The notes beneath the pieces are model-generated. The model had not been told where the DNA came from, did no database searches, and saw only the letters and a list, made by a program, of their open reading frames with translations. This document shows positions 23,466-33,643 of a stretch of 64,000 nt of DNA, in pieces. Every line of letters begins with the position of its first letter. Position 1 is the stretch's first letter. This stretch comes from Acanthamoeba lenticulata (taxonomy: Eukaryota; Discosea; Longamoebia; Acanthamoebidae): contig NAVB01000205.1 in NCBI GenBank assembly GCA_002179805.1, forward strand, positions 1-64,000, given 5' to 3'. A program made the translations under genes and the position numbers.

Positions 23466-23508
23466 TTGAATTTCTAGTTCAATGCCTTAACCACTCGGCC
23501 ACACCCCT
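23466..23508 (-). tRNA. 5' half of a tRNA-Ser(AGA), no 3' half downstream
   Basis: On the minus strand this stretch reads as a class II tRNA 5' half: acceptor strand (A)GGGGTG, TG, the A-box GCCGAGTGGTTAAGGC, then an anticodon arm TTGAA-CTAGAAA-TTCAA with anticodon AGA (Ser). The sequence beyond does not form a variable arm, T-arm or acceptor strand. It is either a broken gene or the 5' half of a permuted gene whose 3' half lies upstream. Confidence 0.5.
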
Positions 23509-23511
23509 GGA

Positions 23512-23598
23512 TGGAGGCGGCGGGATTCGAACCCGCGAGTTCATTTTAGGCGGCCCGTGCAATGGGCAGATGAGACACCTTGACTATGCACCACACCC
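23512..23598 (-). tRNA. tRNA-like element with perfect T-arm, degenerate 5' part
   Basis: The 3' end is a perfect T-arm (GCGGG-TTCGAAT-CCCGC), acceptor strand CGCCTCC and discriminator A. The 5' end GGGTGTG can pair with that acceptor at six of seven positions, and the length (87 nt) fits class II. But the D-arm does not fold well, and the only anticodon-like loop (ATTGCAC) has a four-pair stem. A working isotype cannot be assigned. Confidence 0.35.
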
Positions 23599-23716
23599 AA
23601 TAGATCACTATTTCCTGACCTTTGCCTTGCGCAAGTGACAACCTAAGTTGTGTTAAATGAAATGATTTATTTTTAAATAATAATAAAAAAGTCTAACTAG
23701 TCGGCCTGGTGTTTGT

Positions 23717-26700
23717 TTACTTGAGACGGGCGACGAGAGAGCGGAAGTGGTGTTGGAAAGAGGGCTCGTCGGTGCGGTGGAAGCGTGCAACAAAGGCCGC
23801 GTGCTCCTTCTCGCCCAGCTCGGCCACAAGCGGGAACGACCGGCGCTGCTCGTCCCATGAGTCCTTGTGCGACGGGATGAGCCTCACCTGGAGGCAGCGC
23901 GCCATCGACGCGCCCTCCTGGAACACCATCAACTGCGGCTGCGGGAAGCGTTGTGCGGCAAAGCTCGCTGCCGCCCGGCGGCAGCGCTCGATCTGCTGCG
24001 CGCCGTCCGGTCCGGCGGCGGCCTGGCGCCCGACCCAGATGAAGAGGTCCGTGTGGTGGTCCAGCAACAGCACGAACCGCGACTGCAGCGCCAGGTCCTC
24101 CGGCGGGATTCGCTCCAGCTCCTGCACATGCGCATGAGAAATGGGAAGCGGGCTAATGATGGTGATGGTGATGGTGATGGTGATGGTGATGGTGATGGTG
24201 ATGGTGATGGTGATGGTGATGGTGATGGTGATGATGACGAACCTGGTCGCCGCGGGCGAGGTAGAGGGGTGGGTTGATGAGGCGGAGAGAGTCCTCGAGG
24301 TTGCTGTTGAGGAAGAGGCACCGCACATAGTCGATGTCGTCCGGGTGCTGTAGGATGGGCGCCAGCATCGGGCCGCGCCGCAAGAGATACATACTGCACG
24401 CACACCAACCACACAAGGGCCGATTCAGCGCCAACGACTACGCTGATGATGAGCTGCGCACGCACTTTTTGGGTATGGGCGCGATGGTGTCGGGCAAGAC
24501 GTAGTTGGGCGAGCGCTGATCCTTGTCCTTTGTGCCGCACGCCGCCACCACGTTCATCACCGTTTTGTCCCTGCAACGAGAATCATACCGTTAAACATGA
24601 AATGCTTCTAAAAATTATAAAAAAAATTAAAAAAATTAAAGCGACAAAGAACGAAAGCGAAGACGTACAGGTGGTCGAGAACGTCGTCAACTTTATCGAG
24701 CTTACGGGAAAGAAGGACGATCTTCTTGGCCAGCAGCGTCGACACCACGTCCGGGTCGACTGATGCCAGGTAGTTGGGCACACTACCCGTCGTAGCCAGG
24801 CGCTGGGTAACCACCCGCGTTATGCTGCGTCACGCATTCAGTGGCTTGTGAGCGTTGTGGTCGCACATGCGCGCGAGACGAGACGAAACAAGACAAGACG
24901 TACCACTGGTGATCGCGGTTGGTGTAGCGAACGACAAACTGGAAGTAGACGTAGTCGGCCGGAACATCGTCGCCCAGCGCGCAGTAGAGCGAGTAGCACG
25001 TGCGCGGCTGCACGGAGCCCATCCGGAAGTGGTGGCGGCCCTCCCACTTGGACGTCCCGGCGATGGCCGGCCCGATGATGTGCGTGAACACCACCGGCGC
25101 CGTGCACTGGATGTCGAACGTCCCGTCACGGCCCGTGCCTGCGTGTGCGCGCGTGTGTGTGCGGTCGTATCGTGTCGTGCGGTGGTTCAGCCCACACGAG
25201 CAAAGGCAGAATGGGGGAGGGGAGGGTGGCTGTACAGCGGTGGGCGGCAAGGAGGAGGGTGGGGAAGAAGGTCGAGTCGTGGAGGTCGCGCTGGGCGATG
25301 ACGGCGCCGCCGTTGGAGAGGACCAGGTTCTGCAGGATCTTCACGTAGAAGTTCTTCAGGCCGCAGCAAAACACGTCGACCATCACGTTCATCCTGCGAC
25401 GCATTCGCACGTGGTCAGGTGAGCAGAACCGCTTGCCCGGGCGCAGCAGCAACGAAGGCGAAAGCGAGGCGTACTTGTGGGCGTCCATGCCCAGCTGGCG
25501 ATAGTAGGCCGCGGCCTGTTCCTTGAAATAGTTTTTCTTCTGCATCGTCTCCTCGACATCGTCCGGTATCCCGCCTAACAAAATATTGTATAAAATGGTA
25601 AAATATTGCATTAAAATTAATTGATTGATTGACAGCATTAGATAACGTACCGGGACCGAAATTGGCGGCGCCAGTCATAAAGACAAAGAGCTGGCCGCCG
25701 GTGAAGACGCGGGCGTCCATACGCGCGCGCTCGTTGCCCTCGGTGACAACGTCCTTCCACGCGTCCTTGGTCTCGCCTGCCCGCAGCACAGGTGTGAAAT
25801 GATGGTGATGATGGCTCTTCCCTCTCGGCCCATCCGTGGAGGAGAAGAGAGGAAATACCCGTGACGAGGGCGAGAGCAATCTCAAGGGCGGTGCCGAGGG
25901 CGCGGCTCTGAACCAATTGCCGCTTCTGGGGTGCGCTGGCCACGAGGGCCGTGAGGATGCGGTCGATGGTGCCCGCAGCCGTGCCCAGGCTCGCCACGAA
26001 GTTGGACTGGCGCGCCACCAGGCCCTCAAACTCTGCATTCGACAGCGAGTTCTCACCTGCCCCATCATAAATACAAATAATTATTAATATTAATATTAAT
26101 ATTCATTGCATTAATATAAATATTAAAGAAAGATAAAATACCCGGAAACACTTCGGCAGAGGCCACGTCGGACAGGCCGAGCTCATACACAGAGACAGCG
26201 CTGGCAAAGGTGATGAGACCCACACGCGACGTCTCCGGCAGCGTCTTCACGGCGTTGAGGATCCCCACTCGCACGATCTGAACAAGCACGTCCGCACGCA
26301 CAATCCACCGCCAGTCAGCCTGATGGCCAACTTGGTTGAAGGTTCTTGTGCGAATCGAGGACCTCGATGTCGCTCTGGACGAAGCTGGCGTCGAGCAGGA
26401 AGAAATAGGCCGGTTCGGGCGTGTTCGGCCCCGGGTAGACCTGCAGCGACGGGTCGAGATACTCAACCGTCTGTGTCAACGCCCACCCGCCCGTCGCCTG
26501 TCAGTTGTGGCCCTAATTCCCCCACCATCGTCGTGTAGAGAAGACGGCCTGGCGGCGGCGTACCTTGCGGGTAAACTCGGGGAACTGAGCGCACGAAGCG
26601 TCGCCGTACTCGTCTGGATGGGTGTTGGTGGCGTCGCACAAAGCGCAGGTCCACTGGCCGCGGCCCTCAGCAAAGTCGCGCGGGCAGTACTTGTTGATGA

Positions 26701-27595
26701 CACCCCCACACGTGTGGCACACGACCGGCGGCCGGCGCAGGCACGGCGGTGGCGGCTTGTCGGCGGCCGCCCCAGCGCCGCCGCCCACGGGCGCCAATGG
26801 GCAGATGAGCATGCCCAGCGGCAGGCCGGACTTCTTGGCGGCCTCCTGCCGGTTGGGGACGCGCTTGGCCGCGAGGCTCACCACGCTGCGTACGGGCGGC
26901 ACGTACGACGGGTGTTGTGGGTCCGGCGAGCAGTGCTCGATGGACCCTAGCCCGCTGCTGCTGGCCGGCGTGGGCAAGACGGGCGACGTGGTGAGAACGG
27001 CGGGCTGGATGGGCTGGACGAGGTCCACGCTGTAGCTGCGCGACTGCGAGTCCGGGCGAACCGGCGTGGACCCGCTGCTGGTGGGGCTGCTGGCAAACGC
27101 CGCCGTGTCGATGACGGTCGAGGCGAGCGGCTGGGCGGCGGCAGCAGCGGCGATGTTGACGGTATCCCCAAACGACAGCGAGCGCGGCGGGGCGCTGGTC
27201 TGCTGGTGCTGAGGCTGCTGGACCTGCGAGCGAGGCGGCGTCGCGGTGGCGCTCGAGGGCGTGGGAGGGTACGGGGTCACGGCGTAGGGCGATAAGGGGA
27301 AACCGCTCGATGCAGGGCCAGCTGGTGTTGAGGGGTGAGCTAAGGCCTGGAGCGGGGGCTGCTGGGTGTAGGTGGCAATGTGCGCTGGCGACGAGAACAC
27401 GGAGGGCGTGAATGATTCGACGTAGGTCGGGATTCCGCCACCACTGAAGCTCGACAAGGCAGTCTCCCCGCTCCCACCGAGTCCCTCCTCTGATGAAACG
27501 ACGCGCACGGGCGTCGATGAAGTGGAGCCTGCCTTCAGGGGCGAGCCATAGTTGAGCTGCACGTATGAGAATCCGGGAGTGGGCGCTCGATCCAT
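23717..27595 (-). CDS. Sec23-family COPII-like protein (plant-type divergent paralogue)
   Basis: The start is taken at the ATG 27595-27593 (MDRAPTPGFSYVQLN); an in-frame ATG lies at 27715. A long Pro/Ser/Thr-rich N-terminus leads to a zinc ribbon with VCHTCGG and WTCALCDATN (about 26.7 kb), then the trunk (YFFLLDASFVQSDIEVL), the Sec23-like GGQLFVFMTGAANFGPG (about 25.7 kb), beta-sandwich and helical segments, and a gelsolin-like end with LLDHHTDLFIWVGR (about 24.05 kb) and FQEGASMARCLQVRLIPSHK. Canonical Sec23 is the GTPase-activating COPII coat subunit; the long N-terminus and the C-terminal wording are closer to the divergent Sec23/Sec24-like proteins of plants. It should act at ER exit sites. 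Stop at 23719-23717. Confidence 0.85.
24158..24232. repeat. GATGGT microsatellite inside an intron
   Basis: About a dozen tandem copies of the hexamer GATGGT fill most of an intron of the Sec23-family gene, between the exon starting ELERIPPEDLALQ and the one ending LYLARGDQ. On the coding strand it reads as CACCAT repeats. Confidence 0.9.
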
Positions 27596-27759
27596 TGACA
27601 ATTTCAACCAATCGCCCAGCTCACGCAGGGGAGGATCTGTGGCCACAGTTTGTTGACTCGCAGACAGATGGCTGATCTGTTTGCAAGCCACGTCAGCTGA
27701 CGTGGGGAAAGTCAAGGAGAAAAAGAAAAAACGGGCGTTTAATCAAAAGTTGTTTTAAA
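27596..27759. promoter_or_regulatory. Compact divergent promoter region
   Basis: Only 164 nt separate the start codons of the Sec23-family gene (minus) and the uS17m gene (plus), so both promoters must lie here unless the upstream ATG of the Sec23-like gene at 27715 is used. No conserved box was recognised. Confidence 0.4.
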
Positions 27760-28689
27760 ATGAAGCGGGTGGTGGCAATGCAGCCCATGCGTCTCGCTTG
27801 CCGCAGCAGCACCAACGTGTGGGCTCTAGCGGGATCCCGATTTTCGGTCTCGGCCGCGAGATTAGTGTCCACTGACGCTTCATCTGCCCCGCAGCCGGCC
27901 GTCGCATCGGCCCCGCAGGAGGAAGAGGAAAAGATGACACCCGAGGCGTACAAACAGGAGGCAGCCCGCCGCACTGATCCCATCAAACCGTTTTTTGACC
28001 CCCGCGCCCGAGATCCCTTTTTCAATCCCCTTGTCGATGACTGGGTAGATGCCAACAATCCACGCTGGAAGGTATGCTCACGTTCGTCTTTGTTTGCATA
28101 CTCCTCGCACTTTTGCTCAGACCAACTCTCCGTCAATTAATCGCTCCATTTCGCGCCATCTTTCCATGTGCTTGAATTTTAGGCCCTGCAACAAACTTTT
28201 AACCGACCAGGCCCCTTTTTCATCGGCAAATGTGTGTCCACCAAGAACTCCAAAACATCAATGATCGAGGTACGCGCTCGCCGATTTATGCTCCCATTCG
28301 GGTTCATGCAGCGGCAACTTGTGCACTCCACATAGGTGCCTTATTGGATCCGTTCGATGAAGTACGGCAAGCACATGGCTGTGCGACGGACGACGCGCTT
28401 CATGGCCCACGACGAGGACCAGATCTGCGAGCCGGGCGACATTGTGGAGATCAGGCAGAGCAAGAAGTGGAGCAAAAGGAAGAGCACTGTGGTGACGCGC
28501 ATCCTCAAGAAGGACCCGGGCAATGCCTTCCTGCAAGAGCATCCCGAGTTTGCCATCGTGCGGTCGCGCGCCGACCTCAGGAAGAGGATCGAGCTCATGC
28601 GCGCCGAGGAGCTCGCCTCGGCTGGGCTCGACGTCGGTGGCCAGACCAAGTCGGAGACTGTCGAGAGGCAGGAGAACAACCAGGCCTGA
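27760..28689 (+). CDS. Mitochondrial ribosomal protein uS17m
   Basis: Three exons (27760-28071, 28183-28269, 28336-28689) with GT-AG introns join in frame to 250 residues. The N-terminus is rich in Arg, Ser and Ala with no acids in the first 40 residues (MKRVVAMQPMRLACRSST...), as in mitochondrial presequences. An acidic linker follows. The core has GKCVSTKNSKTSMIEVPYWI, MKYGKHMAVRRTTRFMAHDE, CEPGDIVEIRQSKKWSKRKS and TVVTRIL, which is the OB-fold of the S17 family. A charged C-terminal tail of about 50 residues extends beyond bacterial S17. It would bind small-subunit rRNA in the mitoribosome. An internal ATG (MQPMRLAC) is an alternative start. Confidence 0.92.
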
Positions 28690-29097
28690 AGCAAAAACTA
28701 CTGATTTGTTCTACAAGACTCCTCGACTCTTTCTTAACGACGTGCACCTTACTGTAGTTGCTGCAGTGCCTCCTGCGTAGGCTGTCCCACGGGCAGCCGT
28801 TGGCGCGCACCTACTCGAGTCTGTCCCAGCACAGCGATGGCCGTTGTCGGCTGCGCTGGTCTCCCTGTCTTATGACGCCCTGGTGGCCGCTGTGCTGAAA
28901 TAGCGAGACTGGGACACAGCAAGTGAGCGCCTGGTGCTACGTGCGGCACACGGCACGGCAGGCGTGCAGGGTCAACCGGGCTCACGTACGTCACCATGCT
29001 AGCTCCCCACTTCCTCTCGAGTAGCAAACGACGCTGCCATTTCCACGAATTGAGGAAAGCAAAAGGTGAAAACAAAAAGAAACAGCATAACAACAAG
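28690..29097. other. Intergenic region, possible small minus-strand exon
   Basis: No firm gene. On the minus strand a frame around 28757-28910 (LAISAQRPPGRHKTGRPAQ ... QTRVGA) can be joined in phase, through an intron starting GTACGTGAG near 28991, to a short exon ending MVT. This would be a small gene head to head with COA6. Nothing like it is known to me, so I leave it as a possibility. Confidence 0.25.
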
Positions 29098-29535
29098 ATG
29101 CAGCAGCCTCGAGAAGAGAGCACCGCCTCCGGAGGGACCGTTGCTGGCGCGCCACTCGTAGACGCTCATAAGCGTGAACGTTGCTGGGTTGCGCGTGGTA
29201 CGACATAACACTCACCATTCTTCACTGGCGCACGCTCACCTGACCGGGGGTGCCCTGCAGATGCCTACCATGCGTGCCTGGACGCCGGGAAGGCCAACGG
29301 CAGCGCGACGGGTGAGGAGGCCTGTGCCGAGCCTCTCCGCATCTACGCCGCTGAGTGTCCGCGCAGCTGGGTGCGCACTTGCCGCATGTGCCCGCGCAAA
29401 GTAGGGACTAACGGTGGGGGGGGGGGACACCGTCCACACCACACTACACGACAGTTGATCCACTTTGAGAAGCGACGCAAGGCAGAGCACGAGCGGCGAC
29501 TGAGGGAAGAGGCCTACCAACGTCGCAGTGGATGA
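29098..29535 (+). CDS. COA6: Cytochrome c oxidase assembly factor 6 (COA6) homologue
   Basis: Three short exons (29098-29197, 29264-29370, 29455-29535) join in phase to 95 residues. The first intron splits the Asp codon of CWVARDAYHAC. The protein carries twin CX9C motifs: CWVARDAYHAC and CAEPLRIYAAEC, followed by PRSWLIHFEKRRKAEHERRL. The CW..RD.Y..C start and the CP..W..F.KRR end are the marks of COA6 within the COX6B/CHCH group. Such proteins fold in the mitochondrial intermembrane space by Mia40 oxidation, and COA6 helps deliver copper to Cox2. The second intron contains a run of G. Family length is about 80-125 residues, so it looks complete. Confidence 0.9.
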
Positions 29536-29705
29536 CACGGATTCAGCTTTGTCTGCTTTCTGTTTTAAACGGGAGAAACCTTAAGCCAACACGACATTCG
29601 CCCCGCACCACTTCACAAAGCCTTAAACTAGGAAGCAATGCATGTTAGAGACTCACGCTTGCTGAGAGGACGACGTTGGTTGGTCTGGCCAACATAACGG
29701 TCTGA

Positions 29706-30810
29706 TTGGGCCGGGTGCCTGAACCCGTGCTGTATTCTTCCCAGATCGAGCAGGTGGAGGCCGCCATGAAGAAGCTCGAGGCAGCCGCGGACATCGAACG
29801 GGCCAAGGTCGAGGCGGAGCGAGCGATCGGACACGAAGCGCGGAAAGCCATGACGCTGCACCTCGACAGCAGGCTGCTGGCGGCAGTGGCCAAGCCGCAG
29901 CGCGTGCTCGAAGAGGAGATTGACGCGTGGGAGGCAGGCTGTGCAGCAGAGGCAAAAGAGAGGAAGGTCTAGCTTCAAGCGGCAAGGGCGGGACTCAAGG
30001 CGTCGAAGCGCGAGCTGGAGCAGAGGCTGCGCGCCCCGAGCCTCGTCGTCGCCAGCGACCTACTAGAGCGAACGACACGAAAGGAAGAAGAAGGCGAAGT
30101 CGTCATGGACAAACTGGTGATAATCAAGGCGAAGATTGAAGCAGTAGCGGTAGCGGCTGGTGAGGCGGAAGAGAGGAGCGCGAGGCACATCTGGTTCCAA
30201 GTGCAAGCGTCCAGCATAGCGAGCATTGAGAGGGCGGTGGCGGGCGCAGGTGGAGGACCTCACGACCAAGGCCGGTGCTGATGCGCCTTTGGCTCAGAAG
30301 GAACCGAGCCCGGCCAACTCAAGTCCCCGTATGGCGTGGCAGTGAATGCACGATTGGGCCGCATCATCGTTGCCATCAACGACTGCGTGCAGGTGTGGCG
30401 TGCTTCTTGTGCGCCTTTGGCTCCAAAGGCTCCGGCCCCGGTCAGTTCGACTGGCCTAATGGCGTGACGGTGGATGCACGATCGGGCCACATCCTCGTTG
30501 CCGACACAACCACTGCTTGCAGGTGCGACACGCCGATGGCACCTTCTTGTGCGCCTTAGGCTCCGAGGAAGGCTCTCACCTGAACTGGCAGCACCATCGG
30601 CGGTTTGGCCGGCCAGTTCAATTGGCCCTTGTGGCGTGGCCGTGGATGCACGGTCCCACATTGTCGTTGCCGACACCAACAACCACCGCGTGCAGCTGTT
30701 TCGCTTCTCGGAGTTGTCACGACACATAAACCCCATGTTGGTCAAGGAGAATTTCTTTCTGGCATGTCGAAGAGGCCCTTGGCACTGAACGATCGCTTGT
30801 GCCGCTTGTG
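29706..30810 (+). pseudogene. Decayed coiled-coil/NHL-repeat (TRIM-NHL-like) gene
   Basis: An open frame from 29706 encodes a coiled coil (QIEQVEAAMKKLEAAADIER...) and hits TAG at 29970-29972. The same frame continues with clear coiled-coil coding to a TGA at 30279-30281, then directly into NHL repeats: FGSEGTEPGQLKSPYGVAVN, then in a shifted frame FGSKGSGPGQFDWPNGVTVD and HILVADTT, and in a third frame PCGVAVDARSHIVVADTNNH. Small deletions near 30395, 30510 and 30590-30620 explain the frame changes. Two in-frame stops and at least three frameshifts argue for a dead copy of a gene with coiled coil plus NHL propeller, as in TRIM-NHL proteins. No B-box or RING was found upstream; COA6 ends at 29535. 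Confidence 0.65.
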
Positions 30811-30969
30811 ATGAGGCCGCTGAGGCGATGATGGGTAACCACTCCCTTTGGCCACTCCCTTTGCCACCAGCAACAAGAAGCCAAAAAGAAATGTTTTTTC
30901 TCTTGTTGGCAATCACAGGTTCAAGGAATTAAGTTCATTGCCTGTACCGAGAGACCAGAACCGGCAGTG

Positions 30970-33508
30970 ATGGAGCCCGCCAGCAGCCACGACGTTGATG
31001 CTGCTCGCAAGCGTTTTTTGGATGCTGTTGCTGCAGGCGACGTAGGGGAAGTGCGCATGGCACTCAGTGCAGACAAGGCGAACGGAAAACAAAAAGACCA
31101 AGTTGCGCTCGTGAATAGTGCTGATGCTCACGGCTGGTTCGCCTTCTGCCACGATCTTTATTTTGATGTAAATTTCATTTTATAGTTTATCTTTAATTTT
31201 ATTCTTAAAATGTAATAATGAAACAAATAATAGGACAGCGCTGATGATCGCCGTTGAGCGTCTTGACTTGAGCCTCGTGCGCCTGCTGCTTGATGAAGGT
31301 GCCGACGTGATCCTCCGTAGTACGACTGACTCGATGAGCGTGCTGCACGTCCTTGCCGAGTTGGACCGTCGCTCTTGGGAAGCCGCGGTTCCAATGGTGA
31401 CGATGTTGGCCCGATTCGATGCTGTGCTGAATATGCTTCTTCATGCCGGAGCCGATCCCAACGCCTCCAACGCTGCCGGCGAGGTCTCTTCCCCGGGAGT
31501 CGTCGATGTTGTCTGCTGTGGCGACCTGCCTCTCGATGTTGTTCAACTCACTGCGTGATACCATGTACTCGTGCATGAACAGAGCGTGCTGCACCTCCTT
31601 GCCCTGCGAGGCCACACGAACGCCGTGCGCGAGATGCTCACGCGCGGCCTCGCAGTCGTTGATGCAGTCAACGCGCACGGCGACACGCCACTCCACTACG
31701 GTAAGCCATAGCTCCACTTCTTGGTTGATTGGTTGATATCTTATTCATTTTCTTTTTTTTTCTTTTTTTCCAATAATAAATATGTAAACTATGCTGCACA
31801 GCGTCGCGCAAGGGCCACACGGAAATCGTGAAGCTGCTGCTGGCGCACGGTGCTTCGTTGTCCACACAGAGCCAGTTTGGGACGCCTGATCAGGTACCCT
31901 TGTTGCACCATCGACTCGAATGCTGCCTTGTCGTCACGTTTACTCACTGCCAGCGCAGGTGGCAGGCGAGTTCGAGCAGGCGAGCGTTGCCGCGCTCCTG
32001 CAGGGCCTGGCCGTCGCGGGGGAGGACGTCTCCGTGACCGGGATCTGGAGCCTTCCTCCCGTTCGTGTTCTCTTCTTCTCGACTTTGGCCTCAGAAGCTG
32101 ATGTTGTTGGTGGACAGGAGTTGGTGCTGCACATGTTGTCCTTCCTCGGCACGCCTGAAGACTTGTGCGCCGTGTCTCAGGTTCGCTCAACGATTTAAAA
32201 ATCATTTTTTAAATAATCAATAATAACTAAAATAGTATTTTTATTGGTGCTAATACTCCAGACGTGCCGCGCACTGGCGGCCATCAGTCGTGATGACCAT
32301 CTGTGGCGTCCATTGGGACGCGAGTCCTGGGCCGATCACCACGTTCCAACGTACTTGCAACAACCACAAGAATGAATATCAATAATAAATATAATAATAA
32401 TGAATAATAATAATTGATTTCTTTCTATCAGCGAGGGTGGATGGAAGCAGGTGTACATGATGTGGCTTCGCGCCGCCATCTCCCTCTACCTCCGGGAGAA
32501 GCAGTCCGAGCAGCTCCGTCTGGCGAGCAACAACAGGACGCCCAGTAAACCGCCGACGATGGTAGGCCCGAGAGTGCTCAAGCTCCTCTTCTCAGGCGAC
32601 TGGTACGCTGCTTCCGCGCACAACCTATCATGGTTGATTGATTGGTTGGTTGATTGATGATGTTCAAAATGCACACATCTAGTGGCGCGGGCAAGTCGTC
32701 CATGCTTCTGCGCTATGCCGAAAATTCGTTCATTGACCAAAACATCCCGACCATCGGAGTTGACTTCAAGATCGTGATGTATGACCACTACGGCGAGCCC
32801 ATCAAGGTACAACTGGCCCCCAATCTGCACGTGACCGCGCCCATCTGCTGCTGTGCTGTCATGGCCTCATCTCACATGTGCTGTGTGGTGCTGGGCATAA
32901 TAATAGGTCCAGCTCTGGGCACGTTCTACCTTTGCATTCCTGAATAATTTATTATACTTTAATTTGTATTATTATTTATATTTTATTTAACTATTGCACA
33001 AAAAATTCAATCTAATATTTGAAAAAACTACATAACATCCATGCAGGACACGGCAGGACCAGAGCGCTTCCGGACCATCACATCGGCCTATTATCGCGGG
33101 GCACAAGGCGTGATCGTGGTCTACGACACCACGAACCGCCAATCCTTCGATGGCACCCTCAACTGGGTGAACCAGGTCCGTCAATTTGGTGTGGAAGGGT
33201 GCCCCGTGCTCTTGGTCGGGTGCAAGGCCGACCTCGAGGCGGAGCGCGTCGTCGGCCACGACGAGGGCCTGGCGCTGGCCCGCGCGCTGGGCGCCATCTT
33301 TGCCGAGTGCTCGTCCAAGACGGGCGACGGCGTGCAGGAGGCGATGAACTCGCTCGTGGGCTGGTGCTTGGGCGGGTGGCGCTGCGTGGCGGGCCTTGGC
33401 CAACCGGCCCACGTTCCGCCCGTGGCCGTCCTCGACGCTTGCCTTGAAGCCGCCAAGCGAGGCCTCACTCCCGCCGCCAGCAAGAAGCCTTCTTGCTGCC
33501 TTCAATAG
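30970..33508 (+). CDS. Ankyrin repeat / F-box / Rab GTPase fusion protein
   Basis: Ten exons (30970-31136, 31234-31483, 31583-31700, 31802-31893, 31959-32180, 32262-32350, 32432-32602, 32683-32806, 32907-32918, 33047-33508) join in phase to 568 codons. The N-terminal half has ankyrin units (TALMIAVERLDLSLVRLLLD, HTNAVREMLTRGL, ASRKGHTEIVKLLLAHGA). Exons 5-6 give an F-box (ELVLHMLSFLGTPEDLCAVS, TCRALAAISRDDHLWRPLG). Exon 7 runs from the F-box flank (GGWKQVYMMWLRAAISLYLR) straight into the GTPase start (PRVLKLLFSGD), which proves one polypeptide. The Rab domain has GAGKSS, TIGVDFKI, DTAGPERF (Pro where Rabs have the catalytic Gln), YDTTNRQSFD, VGCKADLE in place of NKxD, and a prenylation end CCLQ. 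A membrane-anchored SCF adaptor controlled by a Rab module is an inference. Confidence 0.9.
32907..32918 (+). other. 12-nt microexon encoding VQLW
   Basis: GTCCAGCTCTGG is preceded by AATAATAG and followed by GCACG, so it uses an AG acceptor and a non-canonical GC donor. It supplies VQLW between EPIK and DTAG, exactly what Rab GTPases have at this place, and keeps the frame. Confidence 0.8.
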
Positions 33509-33643
33509 AGCGGGCGGCAACAAATATAAGCTGCAGTTGAGTGATGATTGATAAAGATGTAAGGCTGATAAGTCTTTGGCCTGTGCATACACTTTCCGTG
33601 AGCTGGTCAACGCTACACATGGCGCGGGCGTCCTCATGTTGTC

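Larger units (their letters stand above)
23288..23716. other. Intergenic region with tRNA-like pieces
   Basis: This stretch lies between the stop of the Sec23-family gene and the start of the type II membrane protein gene. It holds the tRNA-like elements described separately; AT-rich DNA at 23640-23700 is probably the 3' region of the Sec23-family gene. Confidence 0.5.

Noticed and set aside
24158..24232. Regular repeats that could be taken for a CRISPR array
   Set aside because: The unit is a six-base microsatellite with no spacers, inside an intron of a eukaryotic gene.
29411..29426. Poly-G tract as a special element (similar runs near 40, 3170, 48955 and 58503)
   Set aside because: All are short runs in introns or flanks, common in GC-rich genomes, with no further structure.
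29706..29972. Stand-alone coiled-coil gene
   Set aside because: The coding text continues in the same frame past the stop into NHL repeats, so it is better read as part of a broken larger gene.
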